Under the pieces are notes generated by a model that ran no database searches, was not told the origin of the DNA, and worked only from the letters and a program-made list of their open reading frames with translations. Below, in pieces: positions 61,673 to 64,000 of a DNA stretch of 64,000 nt. The position numbers were made by a program, and so were the translations under genes. Where the stretch lies: assembly GCF_014962245.1 (NCBI RefSeq), contig NZ_CP063144.1, positions 486,582-550,581 on the forward strand, written 5' to 3'. The first letter of the stretch is position 1, and the number at the start of each line of letters is the position of its first letter. The stretch comes from Thermosphaera aggregans (GTDB taxonomy: Archaea > Thermoproteota > Thermoprotei_A > Sulfolobales > Desulfurococcaceae).

Positions 61673-62656
61673 CTACTTAATTCTCTCCAAAATTTCAGTC
61701 TTACCAAGCCTGTATGCAAGCTTGCCCAACATATCCTTAACCATGGCTTCAAAACTCCAGTCAGGGCTCCAGCCCCACTCGCTTCGCGCCACACTATCGT
61801 CAAGCGATTTAGGCCATGAATCAGCAATCTTCTGGCGGAAGTCAGGGGCGTACTCTACCTTGAAATCCGGAATGTACTTCTTGATTTCAAGCTCTAGCTG
61901 CTTCGGAGTGAAGCTGAAAGCTGCTACGTTGTAGCCGCTCATAATCGTCAGCTTGCTCCTGTCAGCATTCATTAGCTGAATAGCTGCTTTCACAGCGTCA
62001 GGCATGTACATCATTGGAAGCATTGTATCCTCCCTCAGGTAGCAGCGGTACTTTTTCCCTTCAAGAGCGTAGTAGAATATTTCCACAGCGTAATCAGTGG
62101 TCCCACCGCCTGGAAGGGCTTCACTGCTTATAATCCCGGGGTATCTCACCCCGCGGACGTCAACGTTGAACTTGTACGCGTAGTATCTTGTCAACAGTTC
62201 ACCAGCATACTTTGTGATCCCGTACATTGTTGTGGGATCCATGATGGTTACCTGGGGGGTGTTGACTTTTGGAGAGCTTGGTCCGAAAGCTGCTATGGAG
62301 CTCGGCCAGAAGATCCTGAAACCATACTCTCTCGCCAGCTCGAGCACGATATATAATCCATCCATGTTAACCCTCCAGGCATGCTGAGGGTTTTTCTCCC
62401 CGGCAGCTGACAGGATTGCAGCCATATGGTATACTTCGTTGATATCGTACTTCTTGATAGCTTTTTCGACAGACTCCCTGCTCAGGACGTCCACCTGCTC
62501 TATAGGGCCTTCTGTCAGCTTGCCTGTGGGCGGCTTGCTATGGTATCCAGCCACCACGTTATCGTTCCCGTATAGCTTGCGTAGAGCTGGAACCAGCTCG
62601 GTGCCGATCTGTCCTGTTGCGCCAATAACCAGGATTCTCTTCATAGGTTGCGTCAC
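61673..62656 (-). CDS. tdh: L-threonine 3-dehydrogenase, epimerase-like type
   Basis: A 327-residue short-chain/extended dehydrogenase. NAD motif VIGATGQIGTELV, catalytic Tyr-Lys in YGITKYAGE, and the block VRYPGIISSEALPGGGTTDYA that marks the UDP-galactose-epimerase-like threonine dehydrogenases. It oxidises threonine to 2-amino-3-ketobutyrate, which the next gene product cleaves. ATG overlaps the kbl stop (stop and start share bases around 62656). Confidence 0.88.
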   Translation of the reverse strand: MTQPMKRILVIGATGQIGTELVPALRKLYGNDNVVAGYHSKPPTGKLTEGPIEQVDVLSRESVEKAIKKYDINEVYHMAAILSAAGEKNPQHAWRVNMDGLYIVLELAREYGFRIFWPSSIAAFGPSSPKVNTPQVTIMDPTTMYGITKYAGELLTRYYAYKFNVDVRGVRYPGIISSEALPGGGTTDYAVEIFYYALEGKKYRCYLREDTMLPMMYMPDAVKAAIQLMNADRSKLTIMSGYNVAAFSFTPKQLELEIKKYIPDFKVEYAPDFRQKIADSWPKSLDDSVARSEWGWSPDWSFEAMVKDMLGKLAYRLGKTEILERIK

Positions 62657-63841
62657 CTAGATCAGTCCGAGTTTTCTACCGGCTTTCTCATAGGCTGCTA
62701 AAGCCTTATCTAGGTCTTCAATCGTGTGTCCAGCGTTAACCTGGTTTCTAATTCTCTCTGTCCCTCTCGCCACCATTGGGTACACTATTGGGACCACGAA
62801 GATGCCATCGTTCCAGAGCATTTTCGCCAGCTCCCTCGCCTTCTTAGTGTCTCCGACTATCACGGGCACTATTGGCGTTTGGCTCTTACCAGTGTTGAAC
62901 CCCATTTCATCAAGCCTTTTCTTGAAGTAGTTCCTGTTGTCCCACAGCCTCCTGATTCTCTCCTTCTCCGTCATCACTATCTCGAGAGCTTTCAAGTTAG
63001 CTGCTGCCACCGCTGGAGGGAATCCTGTGCTGAGGAGCCATGTTCTAGCCTTGTTTCTAATGAATTCTATGACCTCATAATCCCCTCCTATCATGCCGCC
63101 CGAGGATCCAAGGGCTTTAGAGAACGTGCCCACGTGGAAGTCTACCTCCTCGTCAACGCCGAAGTGTGCAGGGCTTCCATGCCCATCTCCTAACACTCCT
63201 TCACCGTGGGCATCGTCAACGTACACCATTGCGTTGAACTCCCTGGCCAGCTTAACTATTTTATCGAGAGGCGCTATGTCGCCATCCATCGAGAAGACGC
63301 CGTCTGTGACTATGAGTATCTTGTTATACTTCCCGTGAACCTGCCTAAGCTTATCCTCAAGATCGCCCACGTCGCAGTGCTTGTACACAACTTTCTCAGC
63401 CCTTGAAAGCCTTATCCCGTCTATGATGCTTCCATGGTTCAGCTCGTCGGATAAAATAACATCTCCCTGCTCCACGATTGCTGGGATTGTGCCAGCGTTA
63501 ACAGCAAAGCCTGTTGGGAAGACAAGCCCGGCCTCTGTTCTCTTAAACTCCGCTATCTTTCTATGGAGTTCGTCCAAGAGTTCATGATAACCTGCAATAG
63601 CCCATACAGCCCCCGGTCCCCAGCCATACTTCTCCATCGCCTCGACGGCTGCTTTTTTCAACCGCGGGTCATTAGCTAGGTTCAAGTAATTATTTGAGGA
63701 TAGAATGATCATTTCCCTACCGTTCACAAGCGCGCGGGGGCCTGTGGGGCCGTTCAACCTCCTTATCTCCCAGATCTCCCCCCTCTCAATCATTTCTTGA
63801 AGCTTTTTAGCATAGATTTCTCTAACCCAGCTCTTACCCAT
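62657..63841 (-). CDS. kbl: Glycine C-acetyltransferase (2-amino-3-ketobutyrate CoA ligase)
   Basis: About 394 residues of the alpha-oxoamine synthase family (PLP enzyme). Motifs: NNYLNLANDPRL, SDELNHGSIIDG, VYVDDAHGEGVLG (PLP Asp), and GTFSKALGSSGG with the Schiff-base Lys. It makes glycine and acetyl-CoA from aminoketobutyrate, so tdh and kbl together degrade threonine. The ATG at 63841 was chosen over an upstream start at 63868. First gene of the pair. Confidence 0.92.
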   Translation of the reverse strand: MGKSWVREIYAKKLQEMIERGEIWEIRRLNGPTGPRALVNGREMIILSSNNYLNLANDPRLKKAAVEAMEKYGWGPGAVWAIAGYHELLDELHRKIAEFKRTEAGLVFPTGFAVNAGTIPAIVEQGDVILSDELNHGSIIDGIRLSRAEKVVYKHCDVGDLEDKLRQVHGKYNKILIVTDGVFSMDGDIAPLDKIVKLAREFNAMVYVDDAHGEGVLGDGHGSPAHFGVDEEVDFHVGTFSKALGSSGGMIGGDYEVIEFIRNKARTWLLSTGFPPAVAAANLKALEIVMTEKERIRRLWDNRNYFKKRLDEMGFNTGKSQTPIVPVIVGDTKKARELAKMLWNDGIFVVPIVYPMVARGTERIRNQVNAGHTIEDLDKALAAYEKAGRKLGLI

Positions 63842-63906
63842 AAATCCATCACCATATAGTATATACATGTCGTTAAAGTATAAAGAGTTTTAAGAGGGTG
63901 GTACGC

Positions 63907-64000
63907 GTGGAGAATGAGGAGTCAACCACTAGGGAGAGAATACTCACCCTCCTGTATAAGGCTTCGAAGCCTTTGAGCGTGGAGGAGATCATCAGCCTCC
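63907..64000 (+). CDS. Winged-helix protein, 3' truncated by the window
   Basis: The last 94 bases encode an N-terminus with RERILTLLYKASKPLSVEEI, typical of winged-helix regulators. It is divergent from kbl. GTG at 63907 with GAGGGTGG just upstream is preferred; a GTG at 63898 is also in frame. TATA-like AGTATAAAG lies about 30 bases before. Confidence 0.5.
   Translation, partial: MENEESTTRERILTLLYKASKPLSVEEIISL

Noticed and set aside
1-64000. CRISPR array, rRNA genes or insertion sequences
   Set aside because: No regularly spaced repeats, no rRNA-like sequence and no transposase motif were found by reading.

Overview
The window looks like chromosome of a hyperthermophilic, peptide-fermenting crenarchaeon of the Desulfurococcaceae type (Desulfurococcus, Thermosphaera or Staphylothermus-like). 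This is inferred from gene content: an ESCRT-III (CdvB-like) protein, archaeal-type aminoacyl-tRNA synthetases, deoxyhypusine synthase, diphthine synthase, isopentenyl phosphate kinase with a GGPP synthase, intron-bearing tRNA-Val and tRNA-Tyr, a single eL40-type ribosomal protein, and a membrane complex of Mbx/Mbs type. Genes are tightly packed, often sharing stop/start codons, and several transcripts look leaderless. No rRNA, CRISPR array, insertion sequence or replication origin was recognised.

Layout. 1-5.5 kb: end of a large + strand operon for an Mrp-antiporter-linked NiFe-hydrogenase-like complex (NuoD-, NuoI-, MrpF-, MrpG-, MrpB-, MrpC-, MrpE- and NuoH-like subunits). The large subunit has CxxD in place of both CxxC nickel motifs, so it is probably a sulfane-sulfur reductase (Mbs/Mbx), not a hydrogenase. 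5.5-7.7 kb: deoxyhypusine synthase, tRNA-Pro, a DUF973 membrane protein and tRNA-Arg. 8.2-10.2 kb: a secreted nuclease-like protein interrupted by one in-frame TAG and ending in a sorting-signal-like tail (PIPEP, hydrophobic stretch, Arg cluster). 10.4-20.5 kb: a compact eleven-gene minus-strand operon with an archaeosortase fused to an EpsI-like domain, a MoxR ATPase, a DUF58 protein, a DUF4350-like protein, a split DUF1616 protein and other membrane proteins. With the tail-bearing nuclease it is the best candidate here for a poorly described envelope-protein maturation system.

20.6-25 kb is a decay zone: a GH94/COG3459-like phosphorylase with a broken N-terminus, an unidentified gene remnant, and a TspO-like gene with a one-base frameshift. 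25-30 kb: tRNA-Arg, endonuclease V, a nucleotidyltransferase-fold protein, eL40, a bactofilin-like protein with a winged-helix regulator and an operator-like palindrome, small membrane proteins, tRNA-Val and tRNA-Tyr, and translin. 30-38.5 kb: glycosyltransferase/MBL-hydrolase/RHH operon, TatD-like hydrolase, zinc-ribbon protein, AIR-synthase-like protein, ESCRT-III and CutA.

38.5-64 kb is mostly housekeeping: a GlmS homologue that has lost its glutaminase nucleophile, TrpRS, hexulose-phosphate synthase, MTHFS-like protein, GGPP synthase, glutamate dehydrogenase, nicotinamidase, a BtuCDF-type ABC transporter, Dph5, a GT-C-like membrane protein, isopentenyl phosphate kinase, radical SAM protein, CysRS, nucleoside phosphorylase, adenosine-specific kinase, TRAM protein, HAD phosphatase, and the tdh-kbl threonine degradation pair. 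Glutamate dehydrogenase, threonine degradation and a sulfur-linked membrane complex together fit amino-acid fermentation coupled to sulfur reduction and ion pumping.
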